From positions 62,001-126,000 of the forward strand of contig CALFEQ010000199.1 in assembly GCA_937949945.1 (NCBI GenBank): a DNA stretch of 64,000 nt, written 5' to 3'. Positions 1 to 8,492 of the stretch are shown here, piece after piece. The stretch is from an uncultured Myxococcales bacterium (GTDB lineage: Bacteria; Myxococcota_A; Polyangia; Polyangiales; Polyangiaceae). The notes below the pieces were generated by a model that did no database searches, was not told the origin of the DNA, and saw only the letters and a list, made by a program, of their open reading frames with translations. The translations under genes and the position numbers were made by a program. How positions within the stretch are numbered: the stretch's first letter is position 1; every line of letters starts with the position of its first letter.

Positions 1-1
1 C

Positions 2-451
2 TCCGTCGCGGTGAAGGACGAGAGCGGGGGCGAGCAACGCCAGACGGTCACGGTCGCCGCGGGTGCGACCGTGGTGATGGAGTTCTCGATTCAGCCGCCG
101 AAGGCAGAGCCCGAGAACGGAGGGCTTTCGGTCCGTCCCGTCCTTCGCGACGAGCCGCCGCCGAAGAAGCAGGCGCGCTCGGGCGAGTGGGTCTGGCCTG
201 CGGCGATCGGGAGCGGTGCGCTCACCGCCGCCGGTCTCGGCACGTTCATCGGATTCGGGTTGAGCTCCGAGGCGATCTACGACGATCTCGTGCAACGCTG
301 CGGTCATGCCCGGCAGTGCGGGCCGGAGCATCGGCTCGACGCGAACGCCGGCGAGCGGGCCCAGATGCTCGCCAACGTCGGTCTAGGCGTCGCGGTCGTG
401 GCGGCGGTCGCGACCACCATCTTCGTGATCGTCGGCCTCGCCTCCGATTGA
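2..451 (+). CDS. C-terminal part of a membrane protein, two C-terminal TM segments (partial)
   Basis: The frame is already open at the left edge, so the true start lies outside the window; the GTG at 11 is probably internal. About 149 residues are visible. The first 60 are polar and proline-rich, with a patch of Pro and Lys. Two hydrophobic helices follow (roughly window residues 64-88 and 123-147), joined by a loop with two cysteines spaced C-x5-C. This arrangement, with a variable N-terminal region and two C-terminal helices around a Cys-containing loop, is common at the end of myxobacterial PEGA or TPR membrane proteins, but no PEGA domain is visible in the piece present. Function unknown. 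Confidence 0.7.
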   Translation, partial: SVAVKDESGGEQRQTVTVAAGATVVMEFSIQPPKAEPENGGLSVRPVLRDEPPPKKQARSGEWVWPAAIGSGALTAAGLGTFIGFGLSSEAIYDDLVQRCGHARQCGPEHRLDANAGERAQMLANVGLGVAVVAAVATTIFVIVGLASD

Positions 452-468
452 CGAGCGGAGCGCTCGTC
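450..468 (+). terminator. stem-loop overlapping the stop codon of the first gene
   Basis: Perfect 8-bp stem GACGAGCG / CGCTCGTC with a 3-nt loop, starting inside the TGA stop codon. There is no T-run after it, so if it ends transcription it does so without the classical U-tract. It separates the truncated gene from the efflux operon. Confidence 0.5.
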
Positions 469-602
469 GGCACGAGAGGCGGGCTCGGCCCCCGAGAGCG
501 ACGGCTCGTAGATTCTCGCCCGCGAGCTCGCGCGACGGCTTCGGCGTTCGCGCTCGCTTCGCTATGATGCGCCGCCGTTCGGGGGCGGGCAGCAGGAGGC
601 AC

Positions 603-1826
603 GTGAAGCCGTCTCTCGTCTCGATCACGAGCTCCTCGGCAACGCCCGGGGCGACCGCGTCTCCGCGCGTCGTGCGCGCGTGCGTCGTCGCCGTGCTCGG
701 GCTCGCGCTCGGGGCGATCGCGGCATGCTCGAACAAGAGCGAGGCCGCGCCGAAGACACGACCGCCTCCGCTCGTCGTCGTCAGCAAGGTCGTCGCTCGC
801 GACGTTCCCGTCGAGGTGCGCGCTCCGGTCGAGCTGCGGCCTCTTGCCCAGGCCGACGTCGGCTCGAAGACGCTCGGCTACCTCGACGCCGTCCTCGTGG
901 AGCGCGGCGACAAGGTGAAGCGTGGCCAGCTCCTCGCGCTCGTGCGGCCGAGCGACCTGCCGGATCAGCTCGTCGCCGCCCGCGGCACGTTGGCGCAGGC
1001 GCAGGCGAGCACGGCGCTCGCGCGGAAGAACCTCGACCGGCTGACGAGCCTCGCGCCCCGCGGTGTGGTGTCACAGCAAGAGCTCCAGCAGGCGCAGGCG
1101 GCCCTCGCGAGCGCCGAGGCCCAGGAGGAGGCGGCGAAGGCGCAGGTCGCCGCGTACGCGACGCGTCTCGGCGAGACGAAGATCACCTCGCCGCTCGACG
1201 GCGTCGTCGCCGCCCGCAGGCTCGATCCGGGCGCGCTCGTGGGGCCCACGACGGGGACGCCGATCGTGACGATCGCGCGCATCGACGTCCTCCGTGTCTT
1301 CGTGACGGTGCCGGAGCGCGAGGTGCATCTCGTACGCGTCGGTCAGAAGGCGCACGTCGAGGTCGACGCGCTCGCCGGTCGAAGCATCGAGGGCACCGTC
1401 GTCCGTCTCGCGCCGACGCTGGATCCGGCGACGCGCACGCTCGACGCAGAGGTGCAGATCGACAACACGAGCGGCGAGCTCCGGCCCGGCATGTTCGGTC
1501 GCGGCTCGATCGTCGTCGACGTCCACCCGGCCGCACCGGTGGTGCCCGCGACCGCGGTGCAGATCACGAACGGCAAGCGTTACGTCTTCGTCCTGAAGAA
1601 GGACGGCCAAGGGACCGAGAAGGTCGAGCGGCGCGAGATCGAGACGGGCGTCGACGAAGGCACCTGGCTCGAGGTGAAGAAGGGCGTCACCGCCGGCGAG
1701 GAGGTCGTCACGGTGGGCATGGACGCCATCTCCGACGGCACGGTCGTGCGCGTCAGTCGCGACGTCGACCCGTGGAAGGGCCGCGTCGACGCGGGCGCGC
1801 TCGGCGAACACGGCGAGCTCAGGTGA
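603..1826 (+). CDS. RND efflux periplasmic adaptor (membrane fusion protein), lipoprotein
   Basis: Periplasmic adaptor that couples the inner-membrane RND pump to TolC. I chose GTG at 603 because AGGAGG lies just before it (594-599), although the 3-nt spacing is tight; ATG at 564 is the alternative and adds 13 residues. An N-terminal hydrophobic stretch ends in the lipobox AIAAC (Cys42 from this start), so the protein is probably lipid-anchored. The order is typical of the HlyD/AcrA family: a lipoyl-like half, an Ala/Gln-rich helical hairpin with many LAQAQAS-type heptads, the second lipoyl half, then beta-barrel and membrane-proximal domains. About 407 residues, normal for the family. It is first in an operon; the pump starts 3 nt after its stop. 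Substrate cannot be told from sequence. Confidence 0.93.
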   Translation: MKPSLVSITSSSATPGATASPRVVRACVVAVLGLALGAIAACSNKSEAAPKTRPPPLVVVSKVVARDVPVEVRAPVELRPLAQADVGSKTLGYLDAVLVERGDKVKRGQLLALVRPSDLPDQLVAARGTLAQAQASTALARKNLDRLTSLAPRGVVSQQELQQAQAALASAEAQEEAAKAQVAAYATRLGETKITSPLDGVVAARRLDPGALVGPTTGTPIVTIARIDVLRVFVTVPEREVHLVRVGQKAHVEVDALAGRSIEGTVVRLAPTLDPATRTLDAEVQIDNTSGELRPGMFGRGSIVVDVHPAAPVVPATAVQITNGKRYVFVLKKDGQGTEKVERREIETGVDEGTWLEVKKGVTAGEEVVTVGMDAISDGTVVRVSRDVDPWKGRVDAGALGEHGELR

Positions 1827-1829
1827 GCG

Positions 1830-4800
1830 ATGTGGCTGACGCGGCTCGCTCTGAGGAACCCGATCCTCATCCTGATGCTGTCGCTCATGGTCATCGCGCT
1901 CGGCGCGTTGTCCGTGGGGCGTCTCAGCGTCGACTTGTTCCCGAACATCGACATCCCCGTCGTCCGGGTCGTCACGTTCTACGCGGGCGCGGGTCCCGAG
2001 GACATCGAGAAGAGCATCACGCAGCCGATCGAGCGCGCGGTCGCGTCGTCGCCGGGCGTCGATCGCGTCGAGAGCACGTCGAAGCAGGGCGCGTCGATCG
2101 TCAGCGTTTGGTTCAACTACGGCACGAACCTCGACACCGCGCAGTTCGAGGTGCAGCAGCGCGTGGCGCAGGTCGAGAGCGTGCTCCCGCCCGGGATCCA
2201 GCGCCCGTACATCATGAAGTTCGACGTCACGGACATGCCGATCGTCCAGGTCGTCGTGCACGGTGAGGGTCTCGACGAAAAGCAGCTCTACGATCTCGCG
2301 TACAACGTCATCGAGCCGCAGCTCGAGCGCCTGCCCGGCATCGCGAGCGCGACCGTGAGCGGCGGCCAGACGCGCCAGGTGCAGGTGCTCGTCGACCGCG
2401 ATCAGCTCCGCGCGCGCAACCTCGGCATCCTCGACGTCGTGAGCGCCGTCCGCGGCGCGAACCTCCTCTTGCCGAGCGGCACGCTGAAGACCGGCGATCA
2501 GGAGTACAACGTCTTCACCAACACGCAGGTCGACGCCGTCCGCATGCTCGAGGAGGTCGTCGTGAAGCCCGGCTCGCCGTCGGGCGCGAGCGGCCAGAGC
2601 GCGCCGCCGGTGCGCATCGCCGACGTCGCGACGGTGGAGGACGGGATCGCCGACCAGGCGAACATCGTCCGCGTCAACGGGCAGCGTGGCGTCTACCTGC
2701 GCGTCTTCAAGCAGCCCGGCGCCAACACGATCAGCGCCGTCGATGCCGTCCGCGCGGCGCTGCCGAACCTCCGCGGCGTGCCGCCGAACGTGAAGCTCGA
2801 GATCTCCTTCGATCAGTCGAAGTACATCCGGGCGGCGGTGGCCGCGCTCGAGCACGAGGCGGTGCAGGGCGGCCTGCTCGCGATCGGCGTCATCCTGATC
2901 TTCCTCGTGAGCGTCCGGGCGACCGCGATCGTCGCCGTCGCCATCCCGCTCTCGATCGTCGCGACGTTCATCCTCCTCTACTTCTCCGGGCAGACGCTGA
3001 ACGTCTTCACGCTCGGCGGTCTCGCGCTCGGCGTCGGCCGCCTCGTGGACGACTCGATCGTCGAGCTCGAGAACATCCATCGCCACCTGTCCGCGCCGGC
3101 TCCGGGCGGCGTGGTCGATCGGCGCGCCGCCGTCCTCGCCGCCGCGCAGGAGGTGGCGATGCCGATCCTCGTCTCGACGATCACGACGGTCATCGTCTTC
3201 TTCCCGGTCGTCTTCCTCACCGGCGTCGCGAAGAACCTCTTCGTCCCGCTCGCGTTGACGATCACGTTCGCGCTCGTGATGAGCTTCTTCGTCTCGCGCA
3301 CGGTCACGCCGCTGCTCTGCCTGTACTGGCTGAAGGCGGACCACGCCGTGCGGGGCGTGGGCGGCGCGCTCACGCGTGCGCTCGAGCGCCTCGACGCGGC
3401 CTACGCGCGAGCGCTGAGCGCGGTGCTCCGGCACCGCCTCCCGGTCGTCGCCGCGATCATGGCCGTCTTCGCGTCGTCGTTCTTCCTCCTCCGCTTCATC
3501 GGGACCGAGTTCTTCCCCGACTCGGACGAGGGCCAGTTCAGCGTCAGCTACAAAGCGCCGATCGGCACGCGTGTCGAGCGCACCGAGGAGCTCGCGGAGC
3601 GCATCGAAGCCATCACGAAGGCGACCCTCACCGAGGGCGGCAAGCGCTGGTACACGACGATGCTGAGCGACAACGGCCTGCCCGGCGGACGCACGGCGAT
3701 CTTCACGTCGAACACCGGGCCGCACGCGGGCAACCTCCGCGTGAACCTCGTCCCCAAGAGCGAACGCAGCTTCTCGGACGTCGAGGCGACCGAGCGCGTG
3801 CGTCGTGCGCTCAAGGACGAGCTCCCCGGCATCGGCGTGTTCTATTACACGGGCGGTATCGTGAAGCGGATCCTCAACTTCGGGTCGGCGGCGCCGATCG
3901 ACGTCGAGGTGCTCGGCTACGATCTCGAGAAGGCCGCCGCGTACGCGCGCGAGATCGCCCAGAAGCTCCGTGACCTGCGCGACGCGTCCGGCGCGCCGCT
4001 GCTCACGGACGTCCAGATCTCGCGCGAGGAGAACTACCCGGAGCTCGACGTGGTGGTCGACCGGCAGAAGGCCGGCGTGCTCGGCGTGAGCGAGCAGGAG
4101 ATCGCGCAGACGGTCCTCACGAGCCTCGTCGGCAACACGCAGTTCCAGCCGATCCCGTTCACCGATCCGGAGACGGGCAACTCGTACTTCATCAACGTCC
4201 GCCTCGCCGACGCGTACCGCAGCAACCTCTCCGATCTTCGCGACATCTTCCTCCGCACCCCCGGCGGTGAGACGTTCCCGCTCTCCAACGTGGCGCACGT
4301 CGAGCGCGGGAGCGGGCCCGTCGTCATCGCGCGCAAGTACCTCCAGCGCGTCATCGACGTCACGGCGAACGTCGCGCCGGGCAAGGATCTCGGCGCGGCG
4401 AGCGAAGGCGTGCAGCGCGTGCTCGACGACACGCCGGCGCCGGACGGCTTCAGCGTGCGGCTCGCCGGGCAGGCGCTCGCGCAGAAGCAGGCCTTCGAGG
4501 GCGTCGGGCTCGCCGGACTGATGGCGCTCGCGCTCGTCTACATGGTGCTCGCGTCGCAGTTCAAGTCGCTGCTCGATCCGCTCGTGATCATGTTCAGCGT
4601 CCCTCTCGGCGTGAGCGGTGTCTTCGCGATGCTCGCGGCGACGAACACGACGCTGAGCGTGAACAGCGCGATGGGCATCATCATGATGGTCGGCATCGTC
4701 GTGTCCAACGGCGTCTTGCTCGTCGACTTCGCGAACGTCCTCAGGCGCCGCGGCATGGGGCTGATGGAGGCCACGGTGCTCGCCGCGAAGACCCGCCTAC

Positions 4801-5015
4801 GGCCCATCCTCATGACCACGGTCGCGACCGTCGCGGGCCTCATCCCGATGGCGCTCGGCATCGGCGAGGGGAGCGAGACCAATCTCCCGCTCGCGCGCGC
4901 CGTCATCGGCGGCCTCTCGGTCTCGACGTTCTTCACCCTCTTCTTGATCCCATGTCTCTATACGCTCGTCGCGCGCTTCGAGCGCAAGCCGAAGGAGCTC
5001 GTCCATGCTGAATGA
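1830..5015 (+). CDS. RND multidrug/metabolite efflux pump, AcrB/MdtB-like (HAE1-type)
   Basis: Inner-membrane proton-driven exporter of 1,061 residues, the usual length for AcrB relatives. One TM helix near the N-terminus is followed by a large periplasmic porter and docking region, the TM2-6 block (about residues 340-500), a second periplasmic region and TM8-12. In TM4 the motif GRLVDDSIVELENI at about 400-413 keeps the paired aspartates of the proton relay; families usually have GLLVDD, so the Arg is a small oddity. The run PLGVSGVF and the GIVVSNGVLLVDF block in the second half are also typical. It has the hydrophobe-amphiphile type rather than the CusA heavy-metal type of TM4. It sits between its adaptor and TolC and overlaps the TolC gene by 11 nt, so all three are probably translated together. 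Confidence 0.95.
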   Translation: MWLTRLALRNPILILMLSLMVIALGALSVGRLSVDLFPNIDIPVVRVVTFYAGAGPEDIEKSITQPIERAVASSPGVDRVESTSKQGASIVSVWFNYGTNLDTAQFEVQQRVAQVESVLPPGIQRPYIMKFDVTDMPIVQVVVHGEGLDEKQLYDLAYNVIEPQLERLPGIASATVSGGQTRQVQVLVDRDQLRARNLGILDVVSAVRGANLLLPSGTLKTGDQEYNVFTNTQVDAVRMLEEVVVKPGSPSGASGQSAPPVRIADVATVEDGIADQANIVRVNGQRGVYLRVFKQPGANTISAVDAVRAALPNLRGVPPNVKLEISFDQSKYIRAAVAALEHEAVQGGLLAIGVILIFLVSVRATAIVAVAIPLSIVATFILLYFSGQTLNVFTLGGLALGVGRLVDDSIVELENIHRHLSAPAPGGVVDRRAAVLAAAQEVAMPILVSTITTVIVFFPVVFLTGVAKNLFVPLALTITFALVMSFFVSRTVTPLLCLYWLKADHAVRGVGGALTRALERLDAAYARALSAVLRHRLPVVAAIMAVFASSFFLLRFIGTEFFPDSDEGQFSVSYKAPIGTRVERTEELAERIEAITKATLTEGGKRWYTTMLSDNGLPGGRTAIFTSNTGPHAGNLRVNLVPKSERSFSDVEATERVRRALKDELPGIGVFYYTGGIVKRILNFGSAAPIDVEVLGYDLEKAAAYAREIAQKLRDLRDASGAPLLTDVQISREENYPELDVVVDRQKAGVLGVSEQEIAQTVLTSLVGNTQFQPIPFTDPETGNSYFINVRLADAYRSNLSDLRDIFLRTPGGETFPLSNVAHVERGSGPVVIARKYLQRVIDVTANVAPGKDLGAASEGVQRVLDDTPAPDGFSVRLAGQALAQKQAFEGVGLAGLMALALVYMVLASQFKSLLDPLVIMFSVPLGVSGVFAMLAATNTTLSVNSAMGIIMMVGIVVSNGVLLVDFANVLRRRGMGLMEATVLAAKTRLRPILMTTVATVAGLIPMALGIGEGSETNLPLARAVIGGLSVSTFFTLFLIPCLYTLVARFERKPKELVHAE

Positions 5016-6411
5016 CGCGAGGGTCGTCGCCGTCGCCCTCCTGCTCTCGACCGCACCCGCGCTCGCGGCCGAGCCGTCGCCCCCTGCGACCGCGCCCGCA
5101 TCGGCCACGCCCGCGTCCGCGCCCGCGCCCGCCACGGCCGCGCCCGCGCCCGCATCCGCCACGGCGGCGCCCGCCTCCGTCACGGCGGAGACGCAGGAGA
5201 AGAAGCCGGCGATCGCCGTCACCCTCGACGAGGCGGTGAGGCGAGCCCTCGCGCGCAATCCGAGCGCGGAGGTCGCGCAGCAGGAGATCCTCCGCGCCGA
5301 GGCGCTCGCGAAGCAGGCGCGCGCGGCGTGGCTGCCGACGCTCAACGCCAACGGCATCTACACGCGGCTCGACGACGATCGCGAGCTCAACGGTCGCGTC
5401 ATCCTCTCGGCGAACCAGCTCCACGGGAACCTCCAGCTCACCGTGCCGCTCCTCGCTCCGCGCCAATGGGTGGGGTGGTCGCGCGCGAAGGAGAACGTCG
5501 GCGTCGCGAAGGCCTCCTTCGCGGACACGCGTCGCGAGATCGCGCTCGCCGCCGCCCGCGCCTATCTCACCGTCATCGCGCAGCGACGCGTGCTGAACAG
5601 CGCGCAGCGCGCGCTCGCCACGGCGAAGGCGCACGAGGAGTTCGCGATGACGCGCTACAAGGGCGGCGTCGGGAACAACCTCGACGCCGTGCGTGCGTCG
5701 CAGGAGCGCGCGACGGCCGAGGTGCGCGTGCAGAACCAGCTCGTCGCGCTCGCTCGTGCGCAGGAGGCGCTCGGCGTCGTCCTCGGAGAGGAGGGCGCGG
5801 TCGACGCGGCCGAGGAGCCGTCGTTCGGCGCGCCTCCGACCGTCGACGTCGCCCTCTCCGAGGCGACGACGTTGCGCGCCGACGTCATCGCCCAACGCGA
5901 CCGCGTCGAGCTCGCCCGCAAGACGGCACGCGACTCGTGGGTCGAGTACCTGCCGATGCTCTCCGCCGTCGCGCAGCCCTTCTACCAGAACCCGCCGACG
6001 TTCTCGCAGCCTCAGACGGGCTGGCAGGCGCAGCTCCTCCTGCAGATCCCGTTGTTCGACGGCGGCACGCGCTACGGCCTGACGCAGGAGCGAGAGGCGA
6101 ACGAGGCCGCCGCGCGCGCACGGCTCGAGGGGGTGCTCCGCCAGGCGCGCTCGGAGGTCCGCATCGCGTTCGAGGCGATGCGTCGTGCGGACGAGGCCCT
6201 CGCCGGCGCACGCGAAGCGGCCAAGCTCGCGCGCGAGGCGCTCGAGCTCGCCGAGCTCGCCTATCGCGCGGGCGCGACGTCGAACATCGAGGTCGTCGAC
6301 GCGGAGCGCCGCGCCCACGAGGCGGAGACCGCGGCAGCCATCGCCGAGGACGCCTCGCGCCAGGCGCGCCTCGACCTGCTCGCCGCATGCGGCCGGTTCC
6401 CGGGTCGCTGA
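5005..6411 (+). CDS. TolC-family outer membrane efflux channel
   Basis: Outer-membrane exit duct for the RND pump. The ATG lies inside the end of the pump gene (11-nt overlap). A signal peptide (MLNDARVVAVALLLSTAPALAA) is followed by a low-complexity Ala/Pro/Ser segment at about residues 22-62 made of AP-type repeats, which probably forms a flexible periplasmic or lipid-proximal spacer. The rest shows the internal duplication of the family: long Ala-rich helices with RRALARNPSAEVAQQEI at the start of the first repeat, and LRADVIAQRDRVELA in the second. 468 residues. No lipobox cysteine is seen after the signal peptide. Confidence 0.93.
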   Translation: MLNDARVVAVALLLSTAPALAAEPSPPATAPASATPASAPAPATAAPAPASATAAPASVTAETQEKKPAIAVTLDEAVRRALARNPSAEVAQQEILRAEALAKQARAAWLPTLNANGIYTRLDDDRELNGRVILSANQLHGNLQLTVPLLAPRQWVGWSRAKENVGVAKASFADTRREIALAAARAYLTVIAQRRVLNSAQRALATAKAHEEFAMTRYKGGVGNNLDAVRASQERATAEVRVQNQLVALARAQEALGVVLGEEGAVDAAEEPSFGAPPTVDVALSEATTLRADVIAQRDRVELARKTARDSWVEYLPMLSAVAQPFYQNPPTFSQPQTGWQAQLLLQIPLFDGGTRYGLTQEREANEAAARARLEGVLRQARSEVRIAFEAMRRADEALAGAREAAKLAREALELAELAYRAGATSNIEVVDAERRAHEAETAAAIAEDASRQARLDLLAACGRFPGR

Positions 6412-6435
6412 CCGCGGCTGGAAGCTCGACGAGGC

Positions 6436-6936
6436 TCAGTCGTCCTTCGCTCCCGCCGCGATCCATCGCCGGATCGCGTCGCGCTCCGCGCTCGGCAAGG
6501 GGCCACCACCCTTCGGCATCGGCGCTCCGCAGGCTTCGCGCCGGCAGCGGTGCGTGATGCCGCAGAAGTCGCCCTCCACCTTGCGGAGGAGAAAGCTCTC
6601 CTCGGGCTTGCCGGGCGCGACGTACGGCATGTCCGCGCCGACCGCAGGGACGTCGACGATGCGCGCATGCACCTCGGACGGCTCGCCGCGCAGCCATATG
6701 CCGTGGTTGTACGAGCCGCCGTGGCATGCGAAGCGATTGCATCGCCGCTCGAACACCGGCGCGACGTCGCGACGGAAGCTCGGGGCATCGGAGACGTCGT
6801 AGCCCTCGACGGTCTGTGGCCCGGAGCACGGCACGAGCGCCGCATGGCTGCTCTCGCCGTCGATCTGCGGCTCGCTACACGCCGCGATCGCGACGAAGGC
6901 GCAGCCGACACAGGCGAGGATGGAGGAGCGCGGCAT
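6436..6936 (-). CDS. small c-type-heme-like lipoprotein with a C-x4-C-H motif
   Basis: 166 residues. The signal sequence ends in AIAAC (Cys20), so it is an exported lipoprotein. A variant heme-attachment motif CNRFACH occupies residues 66-72: four residues between the cysteines instead of two. A likely distal ligand is the Met in GAPMPKGG near residue 139. The C-terminal RRWIAAGAKDD is the typical end of planctomycete-type cytochrome c domains, where a final helix packs on the heme. Three more cysteines (about 124, 130, 135) could form a disulfide knot. The lipoprotein at 62397-62900 is a clear paralogue with the same motifs. Electron transfer at the cell surface is an inference; C-x4-C-H heme attachment is known in some multiheme cytochromes but is not proven here. 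Confidence 0.75.
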   Translation of the reverse strand: MPRSSILACVGCAFVAIAACSEPQIDGESSHAALVPCSGPQTVEGYDVSDAPSFRRDVAPVFERRCNRFACHGGSYNHGIWLRGEPSEVHARIVDVPAVGADMPYVAPGKPEESFLLRKVEGDFCGITHRCRREACGAPMPKGGGPLPSAERDAIRRWIAAGAKDD

Positions 6937-7174
6937 TCGACCTCGCGCCGAGCCACACGTCGCATGGCCGTGGGCTCGGACGTCCGGTCGTCGACCATGC
7001 AGGACGTGTGCTCGTCCGGTGCGGCGCCTGCGTGTCGGCGCCGTCGACGCTTCGACGAGACTATCGCGCGATCGAGATGGCCGCGAAGAAGAAGTCTCGG
7101 TCCGCTCGCGTCCCGAGCCGCACGGTGCTCTCGCGCGGTCGCACTACGGGGCTCTAGGATACCGAGGAGCTCTC

Positions 7175-7723
7175 ATGCCGCCCGACGAGGAGATCGAGAA
7201 CACCGACATACCCCCGAACCTGGTCACCGGGCTCGGTGCGTTCATCGCTCTCCTCGCGTCGTCGGGGGTCGGCTACTTGCGCGATCTGCACAAGGCGATC
7301 ACGCAGCTCTTCGGTCGCGGAGGGCTCGAGTCGGCGCTGCGCGAGGAGCGGGCGCGCGCGAAGGCCAGCGTGCTCGGGCTCGCGGTCATCGCAGACGGAC
7401 AGATCATCGACGCCGAGCGCTCGGCCATCGCAGAGTTCGCCGCGACCCACGGCATCTCCCCCGACGAGGCGCTCGCTCGGCTCCATGCGGTTGCCGATCC
7501 GCTGCGCGATCCGGCCGTGTTGAAGAAGACGATCGCCCGTTACGCGGCTCCGCTGAACGCAAACGAGCGCCTCGAGGTCTTCGTGGCGGTGAAGAACCTC
7601 GCGCATCGAGGGTCGCGCGCGTGGCCCGAAGGAGAAGGCTACCGGGGCACGGGTGGCCCGACGTCGGAGGCGCTCGTTGCCGCCTTCCGCGAGGCGCTCG
7701 GCATCCGTTCCGTGGAGGGATGA
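7175..7723 (+). CDS. TerB-like helical protein
   Basis: 182 residues starting at ATG 7175, with GAGGAG at 7164-7169 as ribosome binding site; the same frame is open further upstream but that stretch does not look like protein. Residues 12-35 contain a weakly hydrophobic segment (LGAFIALLASSGVGYL). From about residue 55 the pattern is that of the TerB/DjlA-like helical fold: ASVLGLAVIADGQIIDAERSAI resembles the acidic helix-loop-helix (usually DGxxxxxE) of tellurite-resistance TerB proteins. No DnaJ or enzyme domain is attached. TerB-like folds act as scaffolds or metal sensors near membranes; its role here is unknown. It lies alone, with the glutaredoxin-like gene convergent to it. Confidence 0.7.
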   Translation: MPPDEEIENTDIPPNLVTGLGAFIALLASSGVGYLRDLHKAITQLFGRGGLESALREERARAKASVLGLAVIADGQIIDAERSAIAEFAATHGISPDEALARLHAVADPLRDPAVLKKTIARYAAPLNANERLEVFVAVKNLAHRGSRAWPEGEGYRGTGGPTSEALVAAFREALGIRSVEG

Positions 7724-7753
7724 GCGTCGGCCTGCGACGCTGCGCCCGGGGCG

Positions 7754-8155
7754 TCAGGCCGGCGACGGCTTCGCGTTCGCAGCGTCGCCCGCGATGCGTG
7801 CGCGCAAAGTGCCATCGGCGATCGCCGCCTTCGTGAGGTCCGCTCCTCCGATGAGGACGCCGCGCACGAAGACCTGCGGGAACGTCGGCCATCCGCTCCA
7901 GAGCTTGATCGCGAGCCGCCGCCGCCATCCCCTGAGGTAGCTGCCGTACTCCAGGTAGTGGAAGTCGATCCCGGCGTCCTCCAGCGCCTTGCGGACGTTC
8001 TTGACGTGGGGGTTCTGCGCCATGCCGACGACCACGACCGGGTGCGTCGCGATCGCCTGCTCGACCTCGCGGACCGTGTCCGCATGGAAAGAGCGCATCG
8101 CCTCGGCGGCAGCCGCATGGATCTTGGAAGGGTCGAGGATCTTGCGGGTCGTCAT
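7754..8155 (-). CDS. glutaredoxin-fold protein lacking both active-site cysteines
   Basis: 133 residues. From about residue 37 the protein aligns with glutaredoxins: a beta strand VVVVG, the position of the CPYC/CGFS active site, a helix VRKALEDAGIDF, then PTFPQVFVRGVLIGGADL, which keeps the cis-proline (TVP-like) loop and the GG-D glutathione-binding turn. At the active site, however, the sequence is QNPHV: both cysteines are replaced (N and V) while the Pro is kept. There is no cysteine anywhere in the protein, so it cannot do thiol chemistry. It may bind glutathione, act as a structural subunit, or sense. An N-terminal helix of about 35 residues precedes the domain. Single gene, convergent with the TerB-like gene. 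Confidence 0.75.
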   Translation of the reverse strand: MTTRKILDPSKIHAAAAEAMRSFHADTVREVEQAIATHPVVVVGMAQNPHVKNVRKALEDAGIDFHYLEYGSYLRGWRRRLAIKLWSGWPTFPQVFVRGVLIGGADLTKAAIADGTLRARIAGDAANAKPSPA

Positions 8156-8262
8156 GACGCCTCTCCGATGCGCTGCTCACGGTAGCCGTTCCGCCCGCCT
8201 GCGCCAGTCGAACGTTCTGCCACGAATTTGACCTCCCGCCGAGGTTCCGGGAGAAAGGATCC

Positions 8263-8406
8263 GTGGCACGGAAGAAGGAACCGCCGAAGGTCGAGCGTCG
8301 CTCCGGTCGCGACCGGCGCGTGGGGCCCGATCGGCGCGAGACGCCGCGGCCCGAGGGCCGGCGCCGCAACGGCGGGCGCCGGGCGACCGATCCGAACGAC
8401 ATCTGA
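8263..8406 (+). CDS. 47-residue arginine-rich small protein
   Basis: GTG start at 8263 preceded by GGGAGAAAGGA (8249-8259). The protein begins MARKKEPPKVERRSGRD and continues with DRR/GRR repeats to ATDPNDI; 17 of 47 residues are Arg. The ERRSGRDRR and GPDRR elements recur in short stretches at the ends of various delta-proteobacterial proteins, where they look like basic linkers or nucleic-acid-binding tails. No enzyme motif. It lies between the divergent glutaredoxin-like gene and the peptidase lipoprotein. That it is a gene rests on a good ribosome binding site, codon pattern and a non-random repeat structure, and is not certain. Confidence 0.5.
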   Translation: MARKKEPPKVERRSGRDRRVGPDRRETPRPEGRRRNGGRRATDPNDI

Positions 8407-8492
8407 GCCGGCGCGAGAACGCCCGAGCCGCTCCGAGCCGCTCTCCCGGTCGGGTGGACACCCGCGCGCGGAAGGGGCAATAACGGACCCCG

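Noticed and set aside
1071..4298. A 1,075-codon open frame antisense to the RND adaptor and pump genes, rich in Arg, Asp and His.
   Set aside because: It is the codon-position shadow of GC-rich coding DNA on the other strand. It has no domain, and the opposite strand encodes well-known proteins.
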